The position numbers and the translations under genes are program-made. Below the pieces are notes generated by a model, which searched no databases, was not told the origin of the DNA, and saw only the letters and a program-made list of their open reading frames with translations. A stretch of 64,000 nucleotides of DNA from CAVSEK01 sp963726975 (GTDB lineage Bacteria; Actinomycetota; Actinomycetes; Mycobacteriales; SCTD01), in contig CAVSEK010000007.1 in NCBI GenBank assembly GCA_963726975.1, positions 185,347 through 249,346 on the forward strand, given 5' to 3'. Positions 1-9,290 of this stretch are shown here, piece by piece. The number at the start of each line of letters is the position of its first letter. The stretch's first letter is position 1.

Positions 1-353
1 CGGCGCACCTCGCGGCCCGTGGCGTCCAGGACGAGCGTCGTCGGGGTGCTGCGGACGTCGAGGCGGCGGACCAGCTCGAGGTGCGCCTCGGCGTCGACCT
101 CGACGTGCGCGACGCCCGGGACGGAGTCGGCGACGCGCGACAGCACGCTGCGGGTCGCGCGGCACGGCGCGCAGAAGGCGGAGGAGAACTGCAGCAGCGT
201 GGCGCGCTCGCCCGGCACGCCGCCGGCCTCCACGACCAGCGGCCGCAGGTCGTCGCCCTGCTCGGCCGCCACGTCGCGGACCTTCCCCTGCCGCGCGGTC
301 AGCACCCGCCCGATCACGAGGGCGGCGACGACGGCGAGGACGAGGGAGAGCAC
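1..353 (-). CDS. Thioredoxin-like protein, membrane-anchored, 3' end beyond the window
   Basis: Read on the minus strand, this frame gives an N-terminal hydrophobic segment (VLSLVLAVVAALVIG), then a thioredoxin-like domain. The redox motif is FCAPCRATRS (CAPC), followed by a helix and the cis-Pro-type loop VRSTPTTLVLDATG. This suggests a thiol-disulfide oxidoreductase tethered to the membrane. The frame is still open at base 1, so the C-terminus is missing. The start is uncertain: GTG at 353 is used, and an in-frame TTG at 365 is possible. It lies downstream of the polysaccharide operon on the same strand, separated by a repeat-filled gap, so a functional link is only inferred. Confidence 0.75.
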   Translation of the reverse strand, partial: MLSLVLAVVAALVIGRVLTARQGKVRDVAAEQGDDLRPLVVEAGGVPGERATLLQFSSAFCAPCRATRSVLSRVADSVPGVAHVEVDAEAHLELVRRLDVRSTPTTLVLDATGREVR

Positions 354-416
354 GTCGCAGTGCAACCGGCGGGCGGTGCGGGGGCTTCCCGGGCCGGTGG
401 GTCGAGCGCAGGCCCG

Positions 417-478
417 TGCTCAGGTCGGGGTGCTCAGGTCGGGGTGCTCAGGTCGGGGGGCTCAGGTCGGGGGCTCAG
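417..478. repeat. 14-bp tandem repeat, about 4 copies, running into a stop codon
   Basis: The unit TGCTCAGGTCGGGG occurs at 417-430, 431-444 and 445-458, and with one change at 459-472. A partial copy then runs into the stop codon (475-477) of the leftward polyprenyl glycosylphosphotransferase gene. Read on the gene strand, every unit carries a TGA. Because 14 is not a multiple of 3, the TGAs rotate through all reading frames. The gap 354-474 shows nothing else. Confidence 0.9.
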
Positions 479-1923
479 TAGGCGCCGGAGCCGCGCAGCA
501 CCGTGGTGAGGGTGCGCACGAGGATGACGAGGTCGAGCGCGGGCGACCAGTTCTCGACGTAGTAGAGGTCGAGCCGCACCGCCTCCTCCCAGCCCAGGTC
601 GGACCGGCCCGACACCTGCCACAGCCCGGTGATGCCGGGCTTGACGAGCAGCCGCCGGCGCTCGTCGCCGACGACGTCCTCGAGCTGCAGCGGCAGCGGC
701 CGGGGGCCGACGAGCGACATCTCGCCGCGCAGCACGTTGAGCAGCTGCGGCAGCTCGTCGAGCGAGGTGCGGCGCAGGAACCGGCCGACGGGCGTCACCC
801 GCGGGTCCTGGCGGATCTTGAACAGCTGGCCGTCGCTGTCGTTGGCGGCCCGCAGGTCGGCGACCAGCCGGTCGGCGCCGTCGTGCATGCTGCGGAACTT
901 CTCCATCGTGAACGCCTGCCCGCCCAGCCCGAGGCGCGAGCTGCGGTAGAGCACCGGGCCGGGGCCGCTCAGGCGTACGGCCAGCGCGACGAGCAGCAGC
1001 ACCGGGCTGAGCACGACGAGCAGCACCGCCGCGACGAGCCGGTCGGTGCCGGCCTTGAGCAGCCGCGCGGGCCCGCCGAAGCGCGGCTCCTCCAGGTAGA
1101 GCATCGGCAGCGTCGCGACCGGCCGCACGTGCACCCGCGGCCCGGCGACGTCGAGGATGTCCGGCGCGACCATGAGGTCGATCCCGCTGCCCTCGAGCTG
1201 CCAGCCCAGCCGGCGCACCCAGCCCTGCGGCATCCCCGCCGACCCGGCGACGGCGACGGTGTCGACGACGCCGCCGCTGACGACGGCGGCGATGTCCTCC
1301 AGCCGGCCGAGCACCGGGGTGCCGGGGTCGGGCCCGGGGCCCGGCGTGCAGGCGCCGACGACCCGGAAGCCGCTGCCGGGCCCGATCTCGGCGACGACCG
1401 CCCGGACGGCGGCCGGGTCGCCGACCACGAGCATCCGGTGCAGCGACTCGCCGCGGTTGCGCCGCAGCCACAGCACCTTGCGGGCCAGCAGCCGGCCGAG
1501 CAGCAGCAGCGCCGTCCCGAGCCCGACGAGCACGAGGAAGGGGCCGCGGTCCAGCGGGACGCCCGCGAGGAAGCCGCCGACCACGGCGAGCACGCCGGTG
1601 CGCACGCTGCCGGTGAGGACGGCCTTGAACTCGTCCGAGCCGAAGCCCAGCGCCCGCGAGCTGTAGGCGCCGGAGAAGGCGAGCACGAGCAGCCAGCCCG
1701 CCACGACCGCGACGCCGGCGAGCAGGTCGCCGGGCGCGCGGGCGACGGCCGGCGCCGAGGCGACGAGCAGCACGAGCAGGTCCAGCAGCGGCAGGCCGGC
1801 GGCGTAGCGGCGCTCCCAGTCGGGCCGGCGGCTGGGCAGCACCGGCCGGGCGAGCCGGGCCCGCCGCGCGGTGCCGGGCGGCGCGGGCTGCTGCGCGCTG
1901 CCCGGCTGCTGCGCGGTGCTCAT
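475..1923 (-). CDS. Exopolysaccharide polyprenyl glycosylphosphotransferase (priming enzyme)
   Basis: A 482-aa membrane protein that should transfer a sugar-1-phosphate to undecaprenyl phosphate, the first step of repeat-unit assembly. The N-terminal half has about five hydrophobic segments. The central part is a CoA-binding-like domain (MLVVGDPAAVRAVVAEIG). The C-terminal bacterial sugar transferase domain carries FTMEKFRSM, RRTSLDELPQLLNVLRGEMS, LVGPRPLPLQ and KPGITGLWQVSGRSD. Length and motif order fit the WbaP/WcaJ/CpsE family. Its ATG overlaps the DUF4012 stop as ATGA, so the two are probably translationally coupled. The sugar donor cannot be told from sequence. Confidence 0.93.
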   Translation of the reverse strand: MSTAQQPGSAQQPAPPGTARRARLARPVLPSRRPDWERRYAAGLPLLDLLVLLVASAPAVARAPGDLLAGVAVVAGWLLVLAFSGAYSSRALGFGSDEFKAVLTGSVRTGVLAVVGGFLAGVPLDRGPFLVLVGLGTALLLLGRLLARKVLWLRRNRGESLHRMLVVGDPAAVRAVVAEIGPGSGFRVVGACTPGPGPDPGTPVLGRLEDIAAVVSGGVVDTVAVAGSAGMPQGWVRRLGWQLEGSGIDLMVAPDILDVAGPRVHVRPVATLPMLYLEEPRFGGPARLLKAGTDRLVAAVLLVVLSPVLLLVALAVRLSGPGPVLYRSSRLGLGGQAFTMEKFRSMHDGADRLVADLRAANDSDGQLFKIRQDPRVTPVGRFLRRTSLDELPQLLNVLRGEMSLVGPRPLPLQLEDVVGDERRRLLVKPGITGLWQVSGRSDLGWEEAVRLDLYYVENWSPALDLVILVRTLTTVLRGSGAY

Positions 1924-3816
1924 CGCGCGCTCCCCCCGCCCTGCGCCTGCACGGTGGGGTCGAGGGCGTCGCGGCGGGTCACCTGGACGGTGTCGGCCAC
2001 GACGAGCGGCTGCTGGACGTAGACCAGGCGGTCACCGGGGGCGGCCGGCTGGCGCACCCGCAGCTCCAGCGTGCGCGAGGCCCCCGGGTCGAGCTGCAGC
2101 GCGGTCGTCAGCACCGCCAGCCCCTGCTCGGTCTCCGAGGACACGGCGACCGGCTCGCCGCCGAGGGTCGCGCCGAGCAGCTGGCCGCCGCGGCCGAGGT
2201 AGACCGAGACGAGCGTGTTGCTGCGGCCCGGCACCGGCGCGCGCCCGCCCGGCAGGTCCTCGCGCAGCGTGACGTACGCCGGCAGGCCCGAGGCGGGGGC
2301 CGTGTTGGTCAGGGTGACCCGCACGGTGGCCTCCTCGACCGGCTGCGGGCCGCGCCCGTCGCCGAGGTCGAGCAGCCGGTCGGCGAGCACCCCGTCGTAC
2401 GTGACCGTGCGCCGCAGGTAGTAGGACAGCTTCGAGGCGCCGGCGTCCTGCGTGACGACCTGCAGGTACGGCGCCGCGCCGGTGCGCAGGGCCCCGGCGA
2501 GGTCGGTCGTCGCGATCGCGGCCTGCTCGTCGGGCACCCGGCTGTAGACCTTGAGGTGACCGGTGGCGACGGCGTGCCCGAGCCGCTCGGCGAGCACGGC
2601 CGGCTCGCCCGCGCCGCCGGCCACCGCGGTGAAGACCGCGCGGGCGGTCGAGGTGAGCACCGCGCTGCGCGCGTCCTTGTCGGGGTAGCGGGCGTAGGCG
2701 TCCTGCAGCAGCAGCGCGACCGCGTCGTCGGCGGTGACGGTGCGGCCGTCGGAGGTGCGCTGCGGGCCGACCGCGGCGAGCACGTCGGCCAGCGCGACCG
2801 GGTCGACGCTCACCACGCCGTCGAGCACCTGGCCGCGGGTCGCCCGGGCCAGGCCGAGCAGCACCTGGGCGGCGCTCGGGAAGTCGGGGGTCGCGGTCGC
2901 CTCGCGCCAGTCGACGGTCGTGCCGAGCCGGTCGTAGCGGCGGGCGAACTCCGGGCCGAGGTCGACGACCGGCTGCCTGGCGCGGCACGAGCTCGCTGTC
3001 GCTGCCGATCGACTCGAGGGAGACCCGGCCGCCCTCGGCGCGCAGCACGCCGTACGCCCCGACGATCCCGCCCGAGGCGCGCGCCTCGGCGTTGTTCTGC
3101 ACCACGAGCAGGTAGCGGCGCGGGCCGTCCGCGCCGAGCAGGCCCGGGCCGGCCGTCGCGGCGACCCGCAGTCCCTCGAGGCGGCCGGTGAGGTCGTGCA
3201 GCTCGCGGGCCAGCCGGTCGCGGCCGGTGTCGAGCGGCGGCAGCAGCGTGCCGGGCAGCGCGTCGACGGCGGTGGAGGCGGCGCGGGCGCCGTCGGCGGC
3301 CCGGGCGAGCGCGGGGGCGGTGGCCGCGAGCCGGGCGAGGTCGACCCGGCCGCGGTCGTCGCGCAGGTCGGGCAGCGCCTGCGCGCCCTCGACGACCTGC
3401 GGCAGCACGTCGGCGGCGAGCCGGTCGACCTGGACGGTCGTGCCCCGCGCGGTGCGGAAGGTGTCGCCGACCAGCGGGAGCCGGGCGGCGGTCGACCACA
3501 GCGGGCTGTCGGTGCGGTCCTCGGCGGCCGACGCCGACGACCGCAGCCGGGCGAGCAGGCCCGGCAGCGCGGGGAGCCCCGCGGGGGTGCTCGCCGCCGC
3601 GCGCAGCTCGGTCAGGTCGCGGTCGACCCGGCGCAGCTCGAGCCCGGCCCGCGCGCCCTGCACGAGCAGCGCCAGGGAGCACAGCGCGGCGAAGACGAGC
3701 ACCGCAGCCGCGGCGAGGACCGCGGGCGGCTGCCGGACGAGCCGCTCGGCGGTGCGGCGCGCCGTACGGGGCGGCGGTGCGGTGCCGGTCGGCCGCGCGG
3801 TGCCGGTCGGCGGCAC
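1920..3816 (-). CDS. DUF4012 domain-containing membrane protein, one frameshift as read
   Basis: About 630 aa if repaired. A cytoplasmic arginine-rich N-terminus is followed by one transmembrane helix (AVLAAAAVLVFAALCSLALL) and a long extracellular region. The DUF4012 hallmark RYLLVVQNNAEARASGGIVG is present, followed by DSELVP and VVDLGPEFARR. The reading frame shifts near 2980, between DSELVPRQ and VVDLG, while both sides remain well conserved, so a single-base error or recent mutation is likely. The GTG start at 3816 overlaps the upstream stop as TAGTG. DUF4012 proteins commonly sit in actinobacterial and cell-wall polysaccharide loci; their biochemical role is not established. Confidence 0.82.
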
Positions 3817-4304
3817 TAGGCCCGTCGGCGGCGGGCCTGCTCCAGGACCAGCGAGCCGCCGACGACGAGCAGCAGGCCGACCGCCACGAGCGCGGCGACG
3901 TCGGTGCCGGTGCGCGGCAGGGCGCTGCCGCGCGTCGTGGAGACCCCGACGACCGTCACCGACGCGGTGACCGTGCGGGTGCCGCCGCTGACGTCGGTGC
4001 CGCTGCCGGCCAGCAGGTGGGTGCCCAGGCGGGCGGCGGTCGTGTAGCAGACCCGCTGGGAGAACGCGCCGCCGCTGTCGGTGGTCGTCGTCGCGACGGG
4101 CGTGCCGTCGTCGGTGACCGTCACCGTCGTGCCGGGCGCGAAGCCGGTGCCGGAGAAGACGACGCAGTCGCCGACCTGCACGACCGACTTGTCGACCGTG
4201 CCCTGCCCGGTGGTGTTGAGCGGGTAGGTCGCCGCGCTCGCGGTGCCGGCCAGGAGCAGCAGGCCCGCCCACAGGGCCAGGACGAGCGCCGCGCACCGCT
4301 TCAC
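3816..4304 (-). CDS. Secreted surface protein with LPRTG sorting-type C-terminus
   Basis: 162 aa from GTG 4304, chosen because GGAGG lies 6 nt upstream (an in-frame start at 4334 has none). It has a signal peptide (ALVLALWAGLLLLAGTASA), then a compact domain of about 100 aa with two cysteines (GDCVVFSGTGF and RVCYTT) and repeated Thr/Val strands resembling an Ig-like fold. The C-terminus is LPRTG, a hydrophobic helix (VAALVAVGLLLVVGGSLVL) and an RRRR tail. That is the layout of a sortase substrate anchored to peptidoglycan. It is translationally coupled to the DUF4012 gene inside the polysaccharide operon. No sortase gene is seen in the window. Function unknown. Confidence 0.8.
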   Translation of the reverse strand: MKRCAALVLALWAGLLLLAGTASAATYPLNTTGQGTVDKSVVQVGDCVVFSGTGFAPGTTVTVTDDGTPVATTTTDSGGAFSQRVCYTTAARLGTHLLAGSGTDVSGGTRTVTASVTVVGVSTTRGSALPRTGTDVAALVAVGLLLVVGGSLVLEQARRRRA

Positions 4305-4413
4305 GCTGGACCTCCGCCGACAGGTGGGCAGCACGCGGCCGCCCGGTCTGGGGAGGATAGCGCTCCGGTGCCCGCTGCGCAGCGGGTGTGCGGGACGCGT
4401 GCCGCGCGGCGCC

Positions 4414-4464
4414 CGAGCGGTGCGTCGGGCGGTGCGGTCGAGCGGTGCGGTCGGGCGGTGCGCT
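4414..4464. repeat. 13-bp tandem repeat next to the BY-kinase stop codon
   Basis: Units of the form CGRGCGGTGCGGT occur at 4414-4425 (one base short), 4426-4438, 4439-4451 and 4452-4464, ending at the stop codon of the leftward tyrosine-kinase gene (4464-4466). It fills most of the 159-bp gap before the LPRTG gene. No terminator hairpin is obvious. Confidence 0.85.
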
Positions 4465-5874
4465 CAGCCGGTGCGCGCGGCGGTGCGCAGGCGGCGCAGC
4501 CGGCCCGGGCGGCCGCCGCTCGAGGAGCTCCGGCCGTACTGGTACTCGGCGTAGTAGCCCCCGGCGTCGCGCGCGGGCACGGCGTTGAGCACGAACCCGG
4601 CGACCGGGGCGCCGACCGCGTCGAGCCGCCGGCGGGTCTCGGCCGCGGCGGCCCGCAGCGTGCGGCCGTGCCGCGCGACGAGGACCACCGCGTCGACGTG
4701 CGCGGCCAGGGCGACGGCGTCGGTGACGGGGAGCACCGGCGGGCTGTCGACGACGACGACGTCGACGAGCCCGCAGAGCCGCTCGAGCAGCTTGCCGACG
4801 ACGCTCGAGCCGAGGATCTCCGAGGGGTTGGGCGGCAGCGGGCGCCCGGCGGGCAGCACCTCGACGCCGTCGGCCCACTCCTGCAGCGCGTCCTCCAGCG
4901 ACACCTCCCGGCGCACCACGGTGCCCAGCCCGACCGAGCCCTCCAGGCCGAAGACCTCGGCGAGGCTGGCCCGGCGCAGGTCGGCGTCGACGACCGCGAC
5001 CGCCTGGCCCGCGGCGGCCATCGCCAGCGCCAGGTTGGCGGCGGTCGTCGTCTTGCCCTCCCCGGGCGTGGCGCTGGTGACGAGGATGGTGCGTACGGCC
5101 GTGTCGGGGTCGAGGAACTGCACGGCGGTGCGCAGGGCGCGGTAGGGCTCGGCCTCCACGTTGGCCGTCGCGTCGCTGACGACCAGGCGCCCGCCGTCGG
5201 TGCCCGCGCGGCGGCGCGGCACGAGCCCCAGCAGCGGCGCGCCGAAGGCCGCCTCGCCCTGCTCGGCGGTCTTGATGCTGCGGTCCAGCGCCTCGAGCAG
5301 GGCGGCCAGCGCGACGCCGACGACGAGCCCGAGCACGAGCCCGACCGCCAGGCTCAGCCGCGGGCGCGGCGACACCGGCTGCGTCGGCACGGCGGCCCGG
5401 TCGAGCAGCTGGGCCTGCACCCGGTTGGGCTTGCCCTGCTCCAGCTGCGCGACGGTGTCGCCGAGCGCCACGGCGGAGGTGTCGGCCAGCGTCCGGGCCC
5501 GCTGCGGGTCGCGGTCGCGCGCCGTGATGTCGATGAGGAACGTGCCCTTGACCGCCGCCGCGGACAGCCGGCCCTGCAGGACCTCGGGGCTCTCGGGCAG
5601 CCCGAGCTGCTGCACGACGCGCTCGGCGACGGCGCGGGACGTCGCGATGCTCGTGTAGGTCTGCAGGAACGTGCCCGACAGCTGGGCGCCGGCGAGCGAG
5701 TCCTGCACCCCGTTGCTCGTCGTGGGCAGGTTGACCAGCGAGCGGGCGGTCGCCTCGTACTGCGCGGACGGCACGACGCCGGCGTAGAGCGCCGCCGAGC
5801 AGGCCGGCGAGCACGCACAGGAGCAGGGGGGCCAGCCGGCGCCGGAGCGCGGCGAGCGCGCCGGGCAGGTCCAT
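4464..5874 (-). CDS. Polysaccharide chain-length/BY-type tyrosine autokinase, one frameshift as read
   Basis: About 470 aa if repaired. The N-terminus from ATG 5874 (MDLPGALAALRRRLAPLLLC) is a Wzz-type membrane segment. The frame then shifts near 5795 and continues with a periplasmic Wzz region (SAQYEATARSLVNL) and a second transmembrane helix. The C-terminal kinase has Walker A SATPGEGKTTTAANLA, Walker A' VAVVDADLRR and VVVDSPPVLPVTDA. It ends in a tyrosine cluster (GGYYAEYQYG), the usual autophosphorylation tail. This is the fused (actinobacterial/proteobacterial) architecture that controls polymer length. A TAGCCT hexamer ends 6 nt before the ATG, suggesting a leaderless transcript that starts this operon. 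Confidence 0.9.
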
Positions 5875-5880
5875 GCGCGC

Positions 5881-5886
5881 AGGCTA
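5881..5886 (-). promoter_or_regulatory. Putative -10 element of the leftward polysaccharide operon (leaderless)
   Basis: TAGCCT on the minus strand, with 6 nt between it and the ATG at 5874. This is the spacing expected if transcription begins at the start codon. No clear -35 is visible. Confidence 0.45.
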
Positions 5887-5920
5887 GCCGCGGGGGCGCC
5901 CCCGCGCGGGCGCGCGGACC

Positions 5921-5926
5921 TAGTCT
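5921..5926 (+). promoter_or_regulatory. Putative -10 element of the rightward polysaccharide operon
   Basis: TAGTCT, back to back with the leftward -10 element, about 38 nt before GTG 5965. A GGGGAGGG ribosome binding site lies at 5953-5960. It would drive the glycosyltransferase-to-methyltransferase series. Confidence 0.4.
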
Positions 5927-5964
5927 TCGCGGGGCGCCGCCTCCGGGGCGCCGGGGAGGGCGGG

Positions 5965-7011
5965 GTGCGGGTGCTGGTGGACGGGCGCGCGCTCGGCGAC
6001 GCGTCCGCGACCCGCGGCATCGGCACCTACCTGCGCGGCGTGCTGCCCGGGCTGGCCGCGGGCGCCGACGTCGAGGTGCTCGCGCCGTCGGGGACCCCGG
6101 TCCCGGCCGGCCGCGCCGTGCGGACGGTCCGCCTCGCGCCCGGCCGCTGGGCCGACCGCGAGCACGACCTGCTGCTGCCGCTGGACCTGCGCCGGCGGCG
6201 GGCCGACGTCGTGCTGTCCCCCGCCCTCGACCCGCCGCGGTCCAGCCCGGCGCCGTGGGTGCAGACGCTGCACGACGTGGCGCCGCTGCTCGGCGCCGGC
6301 GAGGGGGCGGCGCGCTGGCGCCGGCAGGCCGGCCGCTACCGGCGGGCCGACGCGGTCGTCGCGGTGAGCGCCTGGGCCGCGGCCACGGCCACCGAGCGGC
6401 TGGGCCTGGACCCGGCGCGGGTGCACGTCGTCCCGCACGGGGTGGACCCGCGGTTCTCGCCGGGCCCGGGGCCGGGCGGCGCGCCGTACCTGCTCCTCGT
6501 CGCCGAGCACGACCCGCGCAAGCGGCACGACCTCGCCTTCGCCGCGGTCGGGGCGCTCGCGGCCCGCGGGACGGCGCTGCCGCTGGTCGTCACCGGCCGG
6601 ATCGCGCCGTGGCACGAGCCGGCGCTGCGGGCCCTGGTCGCCGCCGCCCCCCGGCCCGACCTCGTCGAGCTGCGCGGCCACGTCCCCGCCGACGAGCTCG
6701 TCACGCTCTACCGCGGGGCGTCGGCGGTGCTGGTGACCTCGACGTACGAGGGGTTCGGCCTGCCCGCGCTCGAGGCGATGGCCTGCGGCGCCCCCGTCGT
6801 GGCGTACGACGGCTCGGCGACCGCGGAGGTCGTCGGCGACGGCGGGGTCCTCGTGCCGCAGGGCGACGAGCGGGCGTACGTCGACGCGCTCGAGGCGGTC
6901 GTCGCCGACCCCGGCGACCTGCCCCGGCGGGCGGTGGCCCGGGCCGCGGCCTCGACCTGGGACGCCAGCGCCCGGGGGCACCTGGCCGTGCTGCGGTCGG
7001 TGGCCTCGTGA
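5965..7011 (+). CDS. Glycosyltransferase family 4 (GT-B fold)
   Basis: 348 aa, first gene of a tightly overlapping rightward operon. The N-terminal half starts MRVLVDGRAL and includes GIGTYLRGVLPGL, typical of family 4 retaining transferases. The C-terminal GT1-type domain shows LLVAEHDPRKRHDLAFAA and STYEGFGLPALEAMACGAPV, which contains the nucleotide-sugar-binding E-x7-E motif. It probably adds a hexose such as mannose to the lipid-linked repeat unit, but the sugar is not deducible. The GTG start is supported by GGGGAGGG 5 nt upstream. The stop overlaps the next GTG as GTGA. Confidence 0.92.
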   Translation: MRVLVDGRALGDASATRGIGTYLRGVLPGLAAGADVEVLAPSGTPVPAGRAVRTVRLAPGRWADREHDLLLPLDLRRRRADVVLSPALDPPRSSPAPWVQTLHDVAPLLGAGEGAARWRRQAGRYRRADAVVAVSAWAAATATERLGLDPARVHVVPHGVDPRFSPGPGPGGAPYLLLVAEHDPRKRHDLAFAAVGALAARGTALPLVVTGRIAPWHEPALRALVAAAPRPDLVELRGHVPADELVTLYRGASAVLVTSTYEGFGLPALEAMACGAPVVAYDGSATAEVVGDGGVLVPQGDERAYVDALEAVVADPGDLPRRAVARAAASTWDASARGHLAVLRSVAS

Positions 7012-8496
7012 GCCTGCTCGAGGCGCTGCCCGGCCGCTCCGCCGGCACGGGGGCGTGGGTGCGCGGCGCGCTGCTGGCCGGCGCGCCGCTGCTCGTGCTG
7101 CTCGTCGCCACCGCCGGGCCGGTCGCCGGGCTGACCGCCGTGGCCGTGCTGCTCGCCGCAGCGGCGCTCGTCGGGGTCGTCCGCCACCCCGCCGCCGGGC
7201 TCGGCGTGCTGCTGGTCGTCCTGCCGCTGCAGCAGGTCCTGCTCGCCGGGCTGCTCCGCGCCGGCGCGCCGCAGGTGCTCGTGCGCCAGCTCGGCGGGGT
7301 CAAGGACCTCGTCGTCGCCGGGCTCGTGCTCGCGGCCCTGCAGCGCGGCGGCCGGGCGCGCCCCGACCTGCTCGACCGGCTCGCGCTCGGCTACCTCGCG
7401 CTGCTCGTGGCCTACCTCGTCCTGCCGCTCGCGCTGCCGGGGGTGCTCGGCGGGGCGCTCGAGGGGGCGCGGCTGGCGTACGGGCCCCGCTTCCGCACGG
7501 ACGCGCTCCGTGGTCGCCCTGCTCGCCGTGCGCCGGCTCGGGCTGTCCGGGCCGGTGTCTGCGGGCTCGTGCGACCGCCGTGGCGGCCGCTGCCTGCTGG
7601 CGGCCGGTGCCCTCCTGGAGCTGGCGGCGCCGGCCGCCTGGAGCCGCTTCCTGCTCGAGGGCTCGCACCGCGAGTACCAGGCCGCGGTGTTCGGCATCTG
7701 AGCACCACGGCCGACGGGCTGCTGCACGCCGACGTCGGCGGGCGCGACGTCGTGCGCGCCGGTCGCTGCTGCTCGCCCCGCTCGTCCTGGGCTTCGCGCT
7801 GCTGCCCGGGGCCTCGCCGTCGACGCTGGCCGGCCGCCGGTCCGCGGGTCGCTGCTGGCGCGCGGCTCGCGCTGCTCGTGGCCGCGGGGATCGTGCGACC
7901 ATCACCCGCAGCGCGATCTCGCGGCCGTGGTCGTCGCCGCGGCGAGCCTCACGCTCGGCCGCTGCGCGGGCGGCCGGGTCGCGGCCGGGTGGCCGCTCGG
8001 CCTGCTGCTCGCCGCCCTGCTGGCGGTGCCGGCGCGTCGGCACGACGACCATCGGGCAGCGGGCCACCAGCACCGTCACGGGGGACACAGCACCAGCGAC
8101 CACCTGGCGAGCCTGCGGCCGGGCTGACCAGCCTCGTGACACGACCTGCTCGGCCGGGGGCTCGGCACGGCCCCCGGGATCGGCGACCGCTTCGACGTCG
8201 AGGGCCGGCTGACCGCCGAGAACGCCTACCTGCAGGTCGGGGCCGAGGTCGGCGTCGTCGCGATGGTCCTGTTCATCGCGCTGCTCGTCGTGCTGCTGGT
8301 GCGGCTGCGGCGGGCCGCCCTGCAGGACGGTCCTGGCCGGCACCTCGCCGGGGCGCTGTGGTGCGCCGGCCTCGGCCTCGCCGTCGGCGGCCTGTTCCTG
8401 CACGTCTGGCTCGACTTCGCGACGGCCGTCCCCTTCTGGTCGCTGGCGGCGGTCGTCCTGCCGGTCGCGGGCCCGGCCCGGGAGCGGCGCCGGTGA
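7008..8496 (+). pseudogene. O-antigen ligase/polymerase-like membrane protein, frameshifted several times
   Basis: The first about 160 residues read as a polytopic membrane protein (LLVLLVATAGPVAGL, LGVLLVVLPLQQVLLAGL, GYLALLVAYLVLPLALPG). The coding signal then hops among all three frames from about 7495 to 8160. It is recovered in the last 110 residues, which contain GLGTAPGIGDRFDVEGRLTA and AENAYLQVGAEVGVVA, the ligase-family pattern around NxYL, before more membrane helices ending at 8496. The family (Wzy_C) joins or polymerises glycan repeat units. At least five indels would be needed to restore it. It overlaps both neighbours by 4 nt. Confidence 0.7.
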
Positions 8497-9290
8497 CGGT
8501 CGTCGTCGAGGGCGCGCCCGGCCGCGGCGAGCAGCTGCGCGAGCTCGCCGGGCTCACCTGGGTCCTCTCGCGCAAGAACTTCCGGGTCCGCTACAAGCGG
8601 GCGGCCCTCGGTGTCGTGTGGGCGGTCCTGCAGCCGGCCTTCCAGGCGGCGGTGCTGACGGTGGTGTTCCTGCGCTTCTTCGACGCCGCCACCGCGGTGC
8701 CGCACTACCCCGCGTACGTCGTCACCGGCCTGCTGCCGTGGGCGTTCCTGGCGCAGTCGCTGTCGGTCGGCACGACCTCCGTCGTCGACAACGCCTCCCT
8801 CGTCAAGAAGGTCGCGCTGCCCCTGCTCGTCTTCCCGCTGTCCGCCGTCGGCGGGACGGGGCTCGCCTTCGCCGCCGGCCTCCCGGTGCTGCTGGTCGCC
8901 GGCGCCGTCGTGGGGGGCCTCGGGCCCGGCCTGCTCCTGCTGCCGGTGGCCCTGGCGCTCGAGCTCGCCGTCGTCGTCGGGCTCACGACCCTGACCGCGG
9001 CGCTCCACCCCGCCTTCCGGGACGTCCGCTACCTCGTGGAGTCCCTGCTGGTCGTCGGGCTCTACCTGAGCCCCGTCCTCTACGACCCCGCGTCGGCGGG
9101 CGGCACCGCGCAGGCGCTCCTGCGCCTCAACCCGATGACCGGCGTCCTGAGCCTGTTCCGCACCGCCCTGCTCGGGCGCCCCACCGACCTCGCCGCCGTC
9201 GGGGTCGCCGTGGTCGTCACGGCCGGGCTGCTGGCCCTCGGCGCCGCCGTCTTCCGGTCGCGGTCCGCCGAGTTCGCGGACCTCGTGTGA
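8493..9290 (+). CDS. ABC-2 type polysaccharide export permease (Wzm/TagG-like)
   Basis: 265 aa. A short cytoplasmic N-terminus carries the family signature ELAGLTWVLSRKNFRVRYKR, then GVVWAVLQPAFQAAVLTVVF, and six membrane segments. Late residues include YLSPVLYDP and LNPMTGVLSLFRTALLG, typical of O-antigen and teichoic acid exporters. It should pair with the ATPase gene two positions downstream to move lipid-linked glycan across the membrane. GTG 8493 overlaps the preceding stop, and its own stop overlaps the next GTG. Confidence 0.93.
   Translation: MTVVVEGAPGRGEQLRELAGLTWVLSRKNFRVRYKRAALGVVWAVLQPAFQAAVLTVVFLRFFDAATAVPHYPAYVVTGLLPWAFLAQSLSVGTTSVVDNASLVKKVALPLLVFPLSAVGGTGLAFAAGLPVLLVAGAVVGGLGPGLLLLPVALALELAVVVGLTTLTAALHPAFRDVRYLVESLLVVGLYLSPVLYDPASAGGTAQALLRLNPMTGVLSLFRTALLGRPTDLAAVGVAVVVTAGLLALGAAVFRSRSAEFADLV

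Noticed and set aside
3777..9290. Very long open frames antisense to or spanning several genes (for example 3777-9290 plus, 15540-20480 minus, 48625-52578 minus)
   Set aside because: In DNA this rich in G+C stops are rare. Outside the segments listed as genes these frames give Arg/Ala/Gly-rich sequence without motifs, opposite well-supported genes.
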